A stretch of DNA of 51,636 nt, from the NCBI GenBank assembly GCA_964440295.1, contig CAYTRT010000006.1, positions 1-51,636 on the forward strand, read 5' to 3'. Below the pieces are notes generated by a model. The model searched no databases. It saw nothing but the letters and a program-made list of their open reading frames with translations, and had not been told where the DNA came from. This DNA is from CALIKS01 sp964440295. Its GTDB lineage: Archaea > Thermoproteota > Nitrososphaeria_A > Caldarchaeales > Calditenuaceae. The translations under genes were made by a program, and so were the position numbers. Position 1 is the first letter of the stretch. Each line of letters starts with the position of its first letter. Positions 17,666 through 26,030 of this stretch are shown here, one piece after another.

Positions 17666-18544
17666 ATGGCAAGGCCATCTAAATATCTGGTTTATATCGC
17701 CTTGATCCTAGTGGCCTTCTATAGCATAGGTCCGATTTACTACATCTTCTTAGTGTCGATAAGCTGGCCTAAGGATGTCATCAGAATTCCAAGCCCAATA
17801 TTTCCAAACGATCCTACGATAGCCAACTATTTGAGGATCTTCGGCTACGCCGCTGTTGATCCTATGGGAAACCCACTGAGACCAGCCGGGCAATGGAGGG
17901 AGCTTATTAGGGGAATGATTAACTCGGCAATCATAGGTGTACCAGTCACAATTATAACAACTGCTGTCGTAGTCCCGGCAGGGTATGTACTCGGGAGATA
18001 CAGAGTAAAGGCAAAAAACGCGCTTATAGCTATATTATTTGGCTCAAGGACTATTCCCCCGGTCAGCCTACTAGTTCCATTCTATGCATTTTATGTGATG
18101 ACTGGGCTTAGAGGCACATACATAGGCTTAATATTGGTGCACTTAACGATAACGATTCCATTAATGACTTGGATATTGATGGGATATTTCGCTACACTTC
18201 CAACAGATTTAGAGAAGGCAGCAAGAGTAGATGGATGTGGGAGATTATCAACATTCACTAAGGTGGCAATCCCATTGGCAATGCCAGCGATAGCATCTAC
18301 AGCGATACTAACCTTCCTATATTCATGGAACGAGTTTTTATATGGAATGCTCTTGTCAGGTGGCGGAGAAGTGCAACCCTTTACCCCATTCTTAACGACG
18401 TTTTTCCAAAACATAACTGTTGAGACGTCCATGGCAGCAGCCGCGATGATGACGAATATAACTCCAGCATTATTAGTTGCAATAGTATTGCAAAGATACA
18501 TAACTAGTATAAAAATTATAGATCCCGGCACAGTCGTCGTATAG
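17666..18544 (+). CDS. ABC importer permease, MalG/UgpE type
   Basis: 292 residues with six predicted helices. The EAA loop is DLEKAARVDGCGRLSTFTKV. I choose the ATG at 17666 because a near-perfect ribosome binding site, GAGGTGA, lies five bases before it; the in-frame GTG at 17657 overlaps that site. It follows its partner permease by 13 bases. The operon ends in a T-rich region shared with the convergent gene. With the ATPase at 7644-8735 the importer would be complete. Confidence 0.9.
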   Translation: MARPSKYLVYIALILVAFYSIGPIYYIFLVSISWPKDVIRIPSPIFPNDPTIANYLRIFGYAAVDPMGNPLRPAGQWRELIRGMINSAIIGVPVTIITTAVVVPAGYVLGRYRVKAKNALIAILFGSRTIPPVSLLVPFYAFYVMTGLRGTYIGLILVHLTITIPLMTWILMGYFATLPTDLEKAARVDGCGRLSTFTKVAIPLAMPAIASTAILTFLYSWNEFLYGMLLSGGGEVQPFTPFLTTFFQNITVETSMAAAAMMTNITPALLVAIVLQRYITSIKIIDPGTVVV

Positions 18545-18552
18545 AACGACAA

Positions 18553-18584
18553 ATATAATAAAATATTATTTTATTTTATAACAT
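18553..18584. terminator. A/T-rich bidirectional termination region
   Basis: Between the convergent permease and aldolase-like genes lie several runs of T and of A (tattattttattttataac and similar). These give oligo-T in both transcripts, the usual archaeal termination signal. Assigned by composition only. Confidence 0.4.
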
Positions 18585-19673
18585 TTATAACATTTTTCCA
18601 CGGGCCTTTATTTGGTATTCGTGTAGTACTTTGTTGTTTTTGGTTATGTACATTGTGTCGAATTGGTTGACGCATGTGCATACGTGGTATGGGATGAATT
18701 CTAGTTTGTCGCCTAGTTTTACTTTGTTTTGTGCTTCGCCCGTGATTTTTAGCCATCCGTGTTCTTCTGAGAATTTTATGACTTCGACCCCCTCTATGTC
18801 TACTGTTATTGGATATCTGTTCATGTCTAGCTGGAATGCCTTGGAGCCTGCGTCTATTACTCCTCTGTCTGGTGCCGCTCTGCTCATTACTGTCGCTAGC
18901 ACGTGTAGCGCGCACCTCTCGATTGGAACTACCCCTCTCTCGACTAGGTAGTAGTCGTTGAATACGTATGTGCCTGGCTGTATCTCTGTTACGCCCTCGT
19001 ATGAGGAGCTGTACCAGACTGTCGGTGTTGATCCGACGCTCACCTCCTTGACTTCTATCCCTTCTTTGTTGATCAGTCTCACGGCTTCCATTGTCGTCTT
19101 CATCGCCTCATCAGTAAGTCTCTCCCTCTCTTCACGTCTTATCGGTGCTCCTGCATGCCCTTCGTATCCCATGACTCCGGCGAGGAAGAGTCCATCGCTT
19201 CGCGCTACGAGACTCGCTAGTTCGGGTGCTTTCTCAGGAGGTATCCCTGTCCTATGCATCCCACAGTCTACGTCAATGTATATTCCGAGCTCTATTCCGT
19301 TTTCCTTCATGATCTCTGAGAGACTTTTGATGTTTTCGGGGTGGTCGACTGCTACGTATATTTTGTTCCTCTCTGCAAGTCTTGCGAGTCTCTTGATCTT
19401 TAGTGTTCCTACGACTTCATTCGTGATGAATATATCATTTATGCCATGGTCAGCCATGACCTCGGCCTCTCCTACTTTCTGTACGCATATTCCCCTCGAG
19501 CCCTCCTCTAACTGCATCTTGGCGATCTCGGGGACTTTATGCGTCTTTATGTGTGCCCTAAGCTTTACGCCCCTCTCTTTTGCGAGCTTAGCCATCTCTC
19601 TTATGTTTTTCATCACGACGTCAAGATCCACTATTAGGGCGGGAGTATCTATCTCCAGTTTGTCCATAGTCAT
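18585..19673 (-). CDS. D-threonine aldolase / D-serine dehydratase-like PLP enzyme (fold type III)
   Basis: 362 residues. It has an alanine-racemase-like barrel with the PLP lysine in RAHIKTHK (Lys43) and a C-terminal domain with PYHVCTC, where His330 and Cys332 match the HxC zinc ligands of eukaryotic D-serine dehydratase (DSD1) and D-threonine aldolase. Products would be glycine plus aldehyde (aldolase) or pyruvate/2-oxo acid plus ammonia (dehydratase) from D-3-hydroxy amino acids. A GTTTATA element 18-28 bases upstream, with a second ATG two codons in, leaves the exact start open. RidA lies 60 bases upstream in the same direction, which fits an enzyme that releases reactive enamines. Confidence 0.85.
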   Translation of the reverse strand: MTMDKLEIDTPALIVDLDVVMKNIREMAKLAKERGVKLRAHIKTHKVPEIAKMQLEEGSRGICVQKVGEAEVMADHGINDIFITNEVVGTLKIKRLARLAERNKIYVAVDHPENIKSLSEIMKENGIELGIYIDVDCGMHRTGIPPEKAPELASLVARSDGLFLAGVMGYEGHAGAPIRREERERLTDEAMKTTMEAVRLINKEGIEVKEVSVGSTPTVWYSSSYEGVTEIQPGTYVFNDYYLVERGVVPIERCALHVLATVMSRAAPDRGVIDAGSKAFQLDMNRYPITVDIEGVEVIKFSEEHGWLKITGEAQNKVKLGDKLEFIPYHVCTCVNQFDTMYITKNNKVLHEYQIKARGKML

Positions 19674-19733
19674 AGATCAGTGATGGATGCGTATAAACTT
19701 ATTTGAAAAAATTGAGGTGCGAATTGTGTTTTA

Positions 19734-20120
19734 CTATTTTCCAACGTACGCTATGGCGTCTATCTCGACTAGAAAGTTCTTACCAGGAATGTTGCCTGCG
19801 ACGGTGCTTCTCGCGGGTGGATTCTCTTTGAAGTATTCTCTATAGACCTCGTTCATGTCGTTAAAGTCTTCGGGCTTCGCCAAGAAGACCGTTACCTTTA
19901 CAACGTCGTTCAGTGATGCTCCCGCAGACTCAAGAACGGCCTTTATGTTTTCTAATGCCCGTCTAGTCTGCTCTCTTACTCCGCCCGGAACCATCTGTCC
20001 GGTGGCTGGGTCTATTCCACCCATCCCTGCTACGAATATGAAGTCTCCGGCACGGATAGCCTGTGAATAGGCTCCCAGCGGCCTGGGTCCTTTTTCCGTG
20101 AAGATTACTTGCTTTGGCAT
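19734..20120 (-). CDS. ridA: RidA-family enamine/imine deaminase
   Basis: 128 residues, full length for the family. RidA hydrolyses the 2-aminoacrylate-type enamine/imine intermediates released by PLP dehydratases, preventing damage to other PLP enzymes. The key Arg104 (PPARSTVAG) and Glu119 (FLVEIDAIAYVG) are both present. A TATA-like tttatacc at about 20145-20155 gives a leaderless spacing. Its position next to a D-serine-dehydratase-like enzyme and close to two SelA-like lyases supports deamination chemistry in the island. Confidence 0.93.
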   Translation of the reverse strand: MPKQVIFTEKGPRPLGAYSQAIRAGDFIFVAGMGGIDPATGQMVPGGVREQTRRALENIKAVLESAGASLNDVVKVTVFLAKPEDFNDMNEVYREYFKENPPARSTVAGNIPGKNFLVEIDAIAYVGK

Positions 20121-20182
20121 CTCAGCGAATAGTAATTTAATCCTCGGTATAAATGTTTAATCTGTTGGTACTTCTATAATTA

Positions 20183-21640
20183 TTATTTAAGGAGAGTTGT
20201 GACTACGCTGTGTGCGGTGTCGAGGAAGGGCGTAGCGTAAACGCCCATCAGAATCGATATGGCTGACAATATCAGTAACGGAGTTACGATGGCTATGTTG
20301 GATTCTCTGCACTTTGACGATGTTTCTGTCTCTGGCTTGACAAATATAATCTGCACTACTCTCAGATGATACATGGCTCCTATTACCACGTTGAGCAGCA
20401 TGATTGCCGCCAGTACCTGCTGACCTGCTGCAAATGCGGCGGTAATTATCGTGTACTCGCTGACGAAGGCGTTCAGGCCAGGCACCCCGGCTAGGCTGAA
20501 GGCTCCTATAGAGTAGGCTACGCCTGATATTGGCATTCTCCTCGCTATTCCTGCAATTTCCTCGAGGTTTCTGCTTCTTGCTGCGTGGATGAAGGAGCCG
20601 GCGGCGAGGAAGAGGAGGGCTTTAGAAACTGCGTGGTTCAGGACGTGTAGTAGTCCGCCGATGAGTCCAAGCTCTGTGCCAATGCTTAAGGCAAAAATGA
20701 TGTATCCTATGTTTGCGATGCTGCTGAATGCTAGGAGCCGCTTAATGTCTGTCTGAAGGGCGGCCATGAGGTTTCCGACAGTCATGGTCAAGATTGCCAA
20801 CAGCATCAGTCCTAGCTGCCAGTCATACACGCTGGGCGGAAAGACCATCGTCAGCAATCTATACATCGCGTATATTCCGGTCTTTATCACTACTCCAGAA
20901 AGCATTGCACTGATCGGGCTCGGCGCGGCTGGATGCGCGTCTGGCAGCCATGAGTGAAAAGGCACCATGGCAACGTTTACGCCCAGTCCACCCACTATGA
21001 AGACCATGCCCGCGATGCTCCACACTTCATGTATTGCCGGCTGGCTGCTCAGTCTTGAGGCTACCTCGCTGATCACAAGTGTTCCTGTCATTCCATAGAT
21101 TAACGAGGCTCCGAAAAGTATTGCCGCTGAGCCCGTAGTGCTCATGATTAGGTATTTTAGCGATGCCTCGACTGCCTCCCACTCCCTATAGTTAAACGCG
21201 ACCAAGATGTAGGACGATATGCTCATCAGCTCCCAGAAGACGAAGAAGGTCAAAAGGTCGCCTGAATAAAAAACGCCGACCATGCCGGTTATCAATAGTA
21301 GGAGGAGCGAGTAAAACTCCGGTTTCCTTTCATGAATATATCCGATGGAATAGATGCTGGAGATTAGTCCTATCCCAAGAACTATGAGTGACATGTAAGC
21401 GCTAAGTCTATCTATCTGCAAGACAGCCAGACTATTGTTCTCTCCAAAGAGACTCGCTCTAAAGGTCTCTTGAACTTGTAGAAATGAGTATGACGCAATA
21501 AGGGCATATAACAAGATGGCTGAGACGTATGCTCCTGCTAACCACCTAGCCTTAAGTAATCTAGAGAATATTACGATTATTGGGGAGAAAGCACTGGCGA
21601 GCAGAAGAGCTGTTAGAGGGAGCATCTCCGGCAGCATCAT
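20183..21640 (-). CDS. Proton-translocating antiporter-type membrane subunit (NuoN/MrpD/HyfB-like), orphan
   Basis: 485 residues with about 14 hydrophobic helices of the proton_antipo_M family. The channel glutamate is Glu137 (FVFWELMSISSY). The lysines in EASLKYL and NHAVSKALLFL and the HSWLPDAHPAAPS loop are characteristic. These subunits pump protons or sodium in complex I, membrane hydrogenases and Mrp antiporters, and are normally encoded with partner subunits. None lies beside it: the flanks are RidA and a tRNA gene. It may belong to a complex encoded elsewhere or act alone. Which complex cannot be decided from the sequence. Confidence 0.85.
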   Translation of the reverse strand: MMLPEMLPLTALLLASAFSPIIVIFSRLLKARWLAGAYVSAILLYALIASYSFLQVQETFRASLFGENNSLAVLQIDRLSAYMSLIVLGIGLISSIYSIGYIHERKPEFYSLLLLLITGMVGVFYSGDLLTFFVFWELMSISSYILVAFNYREWEAVEASLKYLIMSTTGSAAILFGASLIYGMTGTLVISEVASRLSSQPAIHEVWSIAGMVFIVGGLGVNVAMVPFHSWLPDAHPAAPSPISAMLSGVVIKTGIYAMYRLLTMVFPPSVYDWQLGLMLLAILTMTVGNLMAALQTDIKRLLAFSSIANIGYIIFALSIGTELGLIGGLLHVLNHAVSKALLFLAAGSFIHAARSRNLEEIAGIARRMPISGVAYSIGAFSLAGVPGLNAFVSEYTIITAAFAAGQQVLAAIMLLNVVIGAMYHLRVVQIIFVKPETETSSKCRESNIAIVTPLLILSAISILMGVYATPFLDTAHSVVTTLLK

Positions 21641-21756
21641 TGATGACCAATTCTTCGATTATAAACCTACATATTAAACATAACCATAGGGTAGCAGCAC
21701 GTTGAGTAAACTAGCCTAAGATGATCATATTTTGAGAATCCTATTGATAACTATTA

Positions 21757-21867
21757 TAGCCCGGGGCGGATTCGAACCGCCGTCTCCGGGGTTCTCCTCT
21801 CATAGATCCAGAGCCCGGAATCCCTTGTCCCTGATCTGGCCAGGATTGACCGCTAGACGACCGGGCT
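21757..21867 (-). tRNA. tRNA-Gln(CUG) with two probable introns
   Basis: Minus strand. The acceptor stem AGCCCGG pairs perfectly with CCGGGCT, followed by discriminator A. The T-arm is GGCGG-TTCGAAT-CCGCC. The anticodon stem CCGGG/CCCGG encloses CTCTGG with anticodon CTG. About 16 extra bases after position 37 (near 21792-21807) fit a canonical archaeal intron. A further 23 or so bases (near 21824-21846) separate the D-loop AGCGGTCA from the D-stem GGAT; removing them restores a normal D-arm GTCT...GGAT. No CCA is encoded. A TATA-like box lies 23-32 bases upstream. Exact splice points are uncertain by a base or so. Confidence 0.85.
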
Positions 21868-21889
21868 TATTATTCATTATGTACTGCTC

Positions 21890-21899
21890 GATATTTAGG
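21890..21899 (-). promoter_or_regulatory. TATA-like box of the tRNA-Gln gene
   Basis: On the minus strand cctaaatatc lies 23-32 bases before the first base of the acceptor stem, the expected archaeal promoter position. Confidence 0.5.
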
Positions 21900-21980
21900 C
21901 TTTTATCGACGTGAGCACTCAACACATTTTAGTCTTCTTCAAATGTTTTTTAACAGGGACCGCAACTATGTATTTAGCCT

Positions 21981-22784
21981 ATGAGTTATCTGTCTCTTTA
22001 CAAATCTCCGCGGCTAAAGGATCCAGCGATAATTATCGGGCTTGCTGGATGGCCCGACGCTGGCGGCGTATCTTCTCTATCGCTGTCATACATCAATGAG
22101 GTGACGAATTCGAGTAGATTGGGCGTGATTGAGCTTACTGACTATATAGACTTGACTTATCATAGGCCGATAGTGGAGATTGAGAACGGGTTCGTGAAGA
22201 GCATCTCCATGCCGAGCTTCGACGTCAACTACGCTATTAGTTCCAGCAGAGACCTAATACTCGTATCGGGTTATGAGCCGAGAAGTGGGTGGGACAAATT
22301 CATAAGTGCATTATTCGAACTAATCGAGAAGTTTAAAGCAACACAGCTAGTCACTATCGGCGGATTGCTTGATAGAATTCCACATACAAGGCCTGTACGT
22401 GTATCGTTCCTTTCTGGAAACGAGAGGATGTACAATAAGGCAATCAATCTAGGTCTCCGCCCATCCAACTATACCGGTCCCGGAAGCATACATAGCCTAA
22501 TAATCAGTAAAACCGCCGAGCTGGGAATTGACTCCGCCTCTATATGGGGTCACGTCCCTAACTACATAAATTTCCCCAATCCACGAGTGATCTCGGTAGT
22601 CCTTGAGAAACTGTGTAAATTGATAGACGTAACTATAGATCTTGACAGGCTGTACTTCGAGGCCTCTAGCTTTGACGGTAAGCTTAATTCACTGATGGAG
22701 CAGGATGAGGATATGAGGAGACTTGTCGAGGCTCTGGAGAAAGAGTTCGACCGAGAGGAGCGCGTCCCAGACTATATCAAGTAA
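21981..22784 (+). CDS. PAC2-family protein (proteasome-assembly-chaperone-like)
   Basis: 267 residues of the PAC2 family, recognised by IIIGLAGWPDAGGVSS near the N-terminus and the central LVTIGGLLDRIPHTRPV, where family members form the nucleoside-phosphorylase-like core. Eukaryotic PAC2 helps build the proteasome. The archaeal family is related and widespread, but its exact job is not settled. The C-terminus (about 230-262) is charged and helical. It is a single gene between the tRNA and a prephenate dehydrogenase. Confidence 0.85.
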   Translation: MSYLSLYKSPRLKDPAIIIGLAGWPDAGGVSSLSLSYINEVTNSSRLGVIELTDYIDLTYHRPIVEIENGFVKSISMPSFDVNYAISSSRDLILVSGYEPRSGWDKFISALFELIEKFKATQLVTIGGLLDRIPHTRPVRVSFLSGNERMYNKAINLGLRPSNYTGPGSIHSLIISKTAELGIDSASIWGHVPNYINFPNPRVISVVLEKLCKLIDVTIDLDRLYFEASSFDGKLNSLMEQDEDMRRLVEALEKEFDREERVPDYIK

Positions 22785-22872
22785 CCATAGGTTCTCCTCG
22801 CAAGTCTCTTTTTACTGAATGCTTCACGGCCGAGCGATAGTTTAATATGGGCACTTTTCTAGGCATAGTGAG

Positions 22873-23706
22873 TTGAAGATCCTAATTGTCGGTTGCGGAG
22901 TAATGGGTAGCTGGTTTGCAGACTTCTTCGCTCGTAACGGTCATAAGCTATATCTCTATGATGTGAATAAAAATTCTGCTTTGAGGCTCTCTAGAAAGAA
23001 GTATGGAGTCGCGTTGTCCTCGTTATCCAAGCTGCCAGAGATTGATGGTGTATTGGTCTCCACACCGATAAGAGAGGCTGGTAAAGTCATATCCAACATA
23101 AGTAGATCGCTTAAAGTCGGCAAGTTTATAATCGAGATTTCATCCTTCAAAAAGCCTATTTGGAAGGAGATAGAAGAGGCTAGGCGGAGAGGAATAATAT
23201 GCCTGTCTATTCATCCACTGTTCGGTCCGGGAGTGCGGGACCTGAGGGGGACGAGTACAGTTCACGTCGAGCCTTCAGAGCCCGTCTCTGAGCGGAGAAT
23301 CTTGAGAAAGCTGCTCAGGGGCACACGGCTCGTCAGAATGTCGCTCGACGAGCATGACTATGCGATGGGTATCGCCATATCCTTGACTCATCTTGTCGGC
23401 TTGGCCTTTGGCTCAACATTGGTAAAGCTCGGATATACTGCGCCCCTTACCAAGAGTCTCAGCGCTGCCCTCTCGCTAGTCGCGATATCATACTCTGAGC
23501 CGGCTAGCTTTTACTCAGAGGAAGTCATGTATAACGAGTATTCAATGCTGAGCTATGAAACGTTCCTAAGGGAGGTTAGGTCATTTATCGAGGAGCACGA
23601 CTCAGATAAAATCATTGATAGAGTGATGAGCGTCAAAGAGGCTCTAGGTAAAAGGTTTAAAATATCAAAGATCTACGTGGAGATCTACAGACAATCGATC
23701 AACTAA
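22873..23706 (+). CDS. tyrA: Prephenate dehydrogenase family protein
   Basis: 277 residues. The N-terminal Rossmann motif is VGCGVMGSWFADFF. The catalytic/substrate region SIHPLFGPGVRD carries the conserved HPxFGP of prephenate/arogenate dehydrogenases. A helical dimerisation domain with the usual ISLTHLVG segment follows. The reaction is NAD(P)-dependent oxidative decarboxylation of prephenate (or arogenate) on the way to tyrosine. TTG start, with a TATA-like gtttaatatg 23-32 bases upstream, suggesting a leaderless message beginning with UUG. No other aromatic pathway gene is adjacent. Confidence 0.85.
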   Translation: MKILIVGCGVMGSWFADFFARNGHKLYLYDVNKNSALRLSRKKYGVALSSLSKLPEIDGVLVSTPIREAGKVISNISRSLKVGKFIIEISSFKKPIWKEIEEARRRGIICLSIHPLFGPGVRDLRGTSTVHVEPSEPVSERRILRKLLRGTRLVRMSLDEHDYAMGIAISLTHLVGLAFGSTLVKLGYTAPLTKSLSAALSLVAISYSEPASFYSEEVMYNEYSMLSYETFLREVRSFIEEHDSDKIIDRVMSVKEALGKRFKISKIYVEIYRQSIN

Positions 23707-23726
23707 TTTCTGTTTAGCTGAATCAG

Positions 23727-23736
23727 TTATAAATAG
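23727..23736 (+). promoter_or_regulatory. TATA-like box of the superoxide dismutase gene
   Basis: The sequence ttataaata occurs 22-31 bases before the ATG at 23758, fitting a leaderless transcript. Confidence 0.55.
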
Positions 23737-23757
23737 TCGATAGCATGTCTATTATCC

Positions 23758-24360
23758 ATGAAAAAATATGAGTTACCGCCACTTCCGTATTCATATAATG
23801 CTCTAGAGCCGATAATTTCCGAGCAGATAATGATGCTTCACCACTCGAAGCATCACTTGGCATACGTCAACGGGACGAATCAGGCGATCGAGAGGTTGGA
23901 AAAAGCACGTCGAGGGGAGAACCCAGAAAACATTAGGGGGATCCTTAGGGATCTCAGCTTCAATCTCAGTGGACATAAACTGCACGCCGTCTTCTGGCCC
24001 AACATGGCGCCGCCTGGGAAGGGAGGCGGTAAACCGGGAGGAAGATTGGCAGACCAGATTGAGAAAGATTTTGGCTCCTTCGAGACCTTTAAGAAGGTTT
24101 TCAGCGACGCGGCCAAGAACGTCGAGGCTTCTGGATGGGCAGTCTTGACGTATGATCCTGAGGGAGAGGCATTGATCGTCTATCAGGTAGAAAAGCACAA
24201 CTTCCTTCACCCTCCAAATCTGCCAGTCCTACTAATCATAGACGTGTGGGAGCACGCCTACTATCTTCAATACAAGAATGACAGGGCTGCATACGTCGAT
24301 AATTGGTGGAATGTGGTTAACTGGGACGACATCGACAAGAGATTCTCTAAAATACTCTGA
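23758..24360 (+). CDS. sodA: Superoxide dismutase (Fe/Mn family)
   Basis: 200 residues, full length. It converts superoxide to oxygen and hydrogen peroxide. The four metal ligands are His28 (MLHHSKHH), His76 (KLHAVFW), Asp162 and His166 (IDVWEHAYYLQYKN). Whether Fe or Mn is used cannot be read off. No signal peptide is seen, so it is cytoplasmic. Together with the flavodiiron protein and Dps-like ferritin at the far end of the window it indicates exposure to oxygen or reactive oxygen species. Confidence 0.96.
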   Translation: MKKYELPPLPYSYNALEPIISEQIMMLHHSKHHLAYVNGTNQAIERLEKARRGENPENIRGILRDLSFNLSGHKLHAVFWPNMAPPGKGGGKPGGRLADQIEKDFGSFETFKKVFSDAAKNVEASGWAVLTYDPEGEALIVYQVEKHNFLHPPNLPVLLIIDVWEHAYYLQYKNDRAAYVDNWWNVVNWDDIDKRFSKIL

Positions 24361-24564
24361 GATCAAATAAGGTCTAATTTTTTACAGTTATTATAATTTT
24401 TGATGGCTACAGGATTTATCGTGAATCTTGGGATACCTCTATGAAGTAGGTATAAGTCGGAGCGATCTGCGGTATTACTTAGATAGTTTTTTGATATTTC
24501 AATTACTCGATTGAATGGTAAAGCCTTATTTCTGGGAGCTGGATGTTTTGCACGGTGCAAATAG

Positions 24565-24855
24565 ATGGTTGGTATGACTCGTAGCCTAGTTGTCTCTTTA
24601 GTCGGATTAACCGTCAGTCTAGCCCCCACAATCGTAAGTATTGTGTTATCAGCAGCGGGACTGGCAGGAACAACGGCGGCGTTTCTATTAGACCGATGGA
24701 TCCATAACTTTGTGTCGCTGAACCTCATATTTGCTCTCATGGGTATACCCATAACTCTTGCTGGGTTGAAAAGCTTTAGAAGGGAGAGTAGGAAGAGGGC
24801 GAGGCTGTTCAGCTGGCGCGAGAGTGTAGAGGAGGCCAAGCTATCAGTACTCTAG
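24565..24855 (+). CDS. Small two-helix membrane protein, unknown function
   Basis: 96 residues with two hydrophobic segments (about 8-32 and 50-68) and a basic C-terminal tail (RRESRKRAR). I recognise no family. I prefer this frame to the 158-residue minus-strand frame at 24363-24839, because the latter has no plausible fold pattern and its hydrophobic parts mirror this one. The 204 bases upstream hold no other gene; they contain a short inverted repeat atacct...aggtat near 24428-24450. No clear promoter is seen. Confidence 0.45.
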   Translation: MVGMTRSLVVSLVGLTVSLAPTIVSIVLSAAGLAGTTAAFLLDRWIHNFVSLNLIFALMGIPITLAGLKSFRRESRKRARLFSWRESVEEAKLSVL

Positions 24856-25973
24856 CACTTAGAAAGCTCCACGGCCTTCTTAGCAGCTTCATCCATAGAT
24901 TCATAATAATCTAGTCCATTCTCTAAGAGGATTCTTCTCCCTTCCTCCTCTCTATTTCCGGCGAGTCTAACCACTACTTTCTTATGCGTATGGAATTCTT
25001 TTATCGCTCTAATGATCCCGCTAGCGACTTCGTCGCATCTTGTTAGTCCACCAAGAACGTTTATGAATAGTACCTTTACTTTTTCGTTTCGCAGCAATAA
25101 CGTGACGGCTTTGAAGACTACTTCTGCACCGGCGCCGCCCCCTATGTCTAGAAAGTTAGCAGGCCTGCCGCCGAAGTGTCTGACTAGATCCATCGTCGCC
25201 ATAGTTAGTCCTGCGCCGTTGCTGATTATTCCTATATCCCCATCAAGCTCGACATAGTTAATGCCTAGGCTTCTCGCCTCTTCCTCCAGCGTTCCCTCAT
25301 CTCTTCTAAAGTTTAACCGATACTTTCTAACCGCATTATCGTCTACTGTTATTTTTGCGTCGAGCGCTATGAGTTTTGAGTCAGGGGTCAACGCTAGAGG
25401 ATTAATCTCAACTAGCTCGCAGCCGAGCTCTACGTATATCTCATATAGCTTCTTTAGTATGTCGCCACATTCTTTAGCTGATTCGTTCTTCAATCCCAAA
25501 AAATTGATTGCCCTCCTGACGTGGTGGTCCTGTAGCCCTATTATTGGGTCAATCGGTATTTTGCGCAGAATCTCGGGCTGCGCAGTCATCGATTCTTCAA
25601 TGTCTATACCGCCATGCCTGGAGGCGAGGAGTAAATGACGCTCAGAGCTCCGGTCGATAATGAAGGCAACGTAGAATTCGTTTATTGATTTAACGAATCT
25701 TGCAACCATTAATTTACATACTTTCTCACCCTTGATATGGCTGCCTAACATGTTTTCGGCTACTTTTTCGACTTCTACCAATGACTCGACAATCTTTATA
25801 CCTCCTGCTTTACCCCTTCCGCCGACTTGGACCTGTGCCTTTAGCACTACTGGGAGCCCCAGCTCGTTGGCTGCCTCTACTGCCTCTGCGGGGCTACTGG
25901 CCGTTCTGAAATCTGGGTATGGAATGTTTTTCTTCCTAAAGACCTCGGCCGCCTCGTACTCGAATAACTTCAT
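24852..25973 (-). CDS. sucC: Succinyl-CoA ligase (ADP-forming) beta subunit
   Basis: 373 residues. The N-terminal ATP-grasp domain begins MKLFEYEAAEVF and has the nucleotide loop QVQVGGRGKAGG. The C-terminal CoA-ligase domain contains IGIISNGAGLTMATMD and NFLDIGGGAGAE. The complex interconverts succinyl-CoA and succinate with ATP formation in the citric acid cycle. The alpha subunit (sucD), usually adjacent, is not here: upstream is an intergenic region and an unknown gene. Malate-CoA ligase is a related alternative. Confidence 0.9.
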   Translation of the reverse strand: MKLFEYEAAEVFRKKNIPYPDFRTASSPAEAVEAANELGLPVVLKAQVQVGGRGKAGGIKIVESLVEVEKVAENMLGSHIKGEKVCKLMVARFVKSINEFYVAFIIDRSSERHLLLASRHGGIDIEESMTAQPEILRKIPIDPIIGLQDHHVRRAINFLGLKNESAKECGDILKKLYEIYVELGCELVEINPLALTPDSKLIALDAKITVDDNAVRKYRLNFRRDEGTLEEEARSLGINYVELDGDIGIISNGAGLTMATMDLVRHFGGRPANFLDIGGGAGAEVVFKAVTLLLRNEKVKVLFINVLGGLTRCDEVASGIIRAIKEFHTHKKVVVRLAGNREEEGRRILLENGLDYYESMDEAAKKAVELSKC

Positions 25974-26030
25974 TCATAAAGAACAGGTCTTCATCCTCAA
26001 AAATATTTTTGTTTGTTGAAGGTTATATTG

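Noticed and set aside
18958..19683. A 241-codon plus-strand frame
   Set aside because: It lies wholly opposite the well-supported D-threonine-aldolase-like gene and is Ser/Thr-rich, as expected of an antisense shadow.
21732..21914. A 60-codon plus-strand frame containing GGFEPP
   Set aside because: It is the known artefact of translating the reverse complement of a tRNA T-arm; the tRNA-Gln gene explains it.
24363..24839. A 158-codon minus-strand frame opposite the small membrane protein
   Set aside because: It has no recognisable fold pattern, lacks a promoter or ribosome site, and mirrors the two-helix protein on the plus strand.
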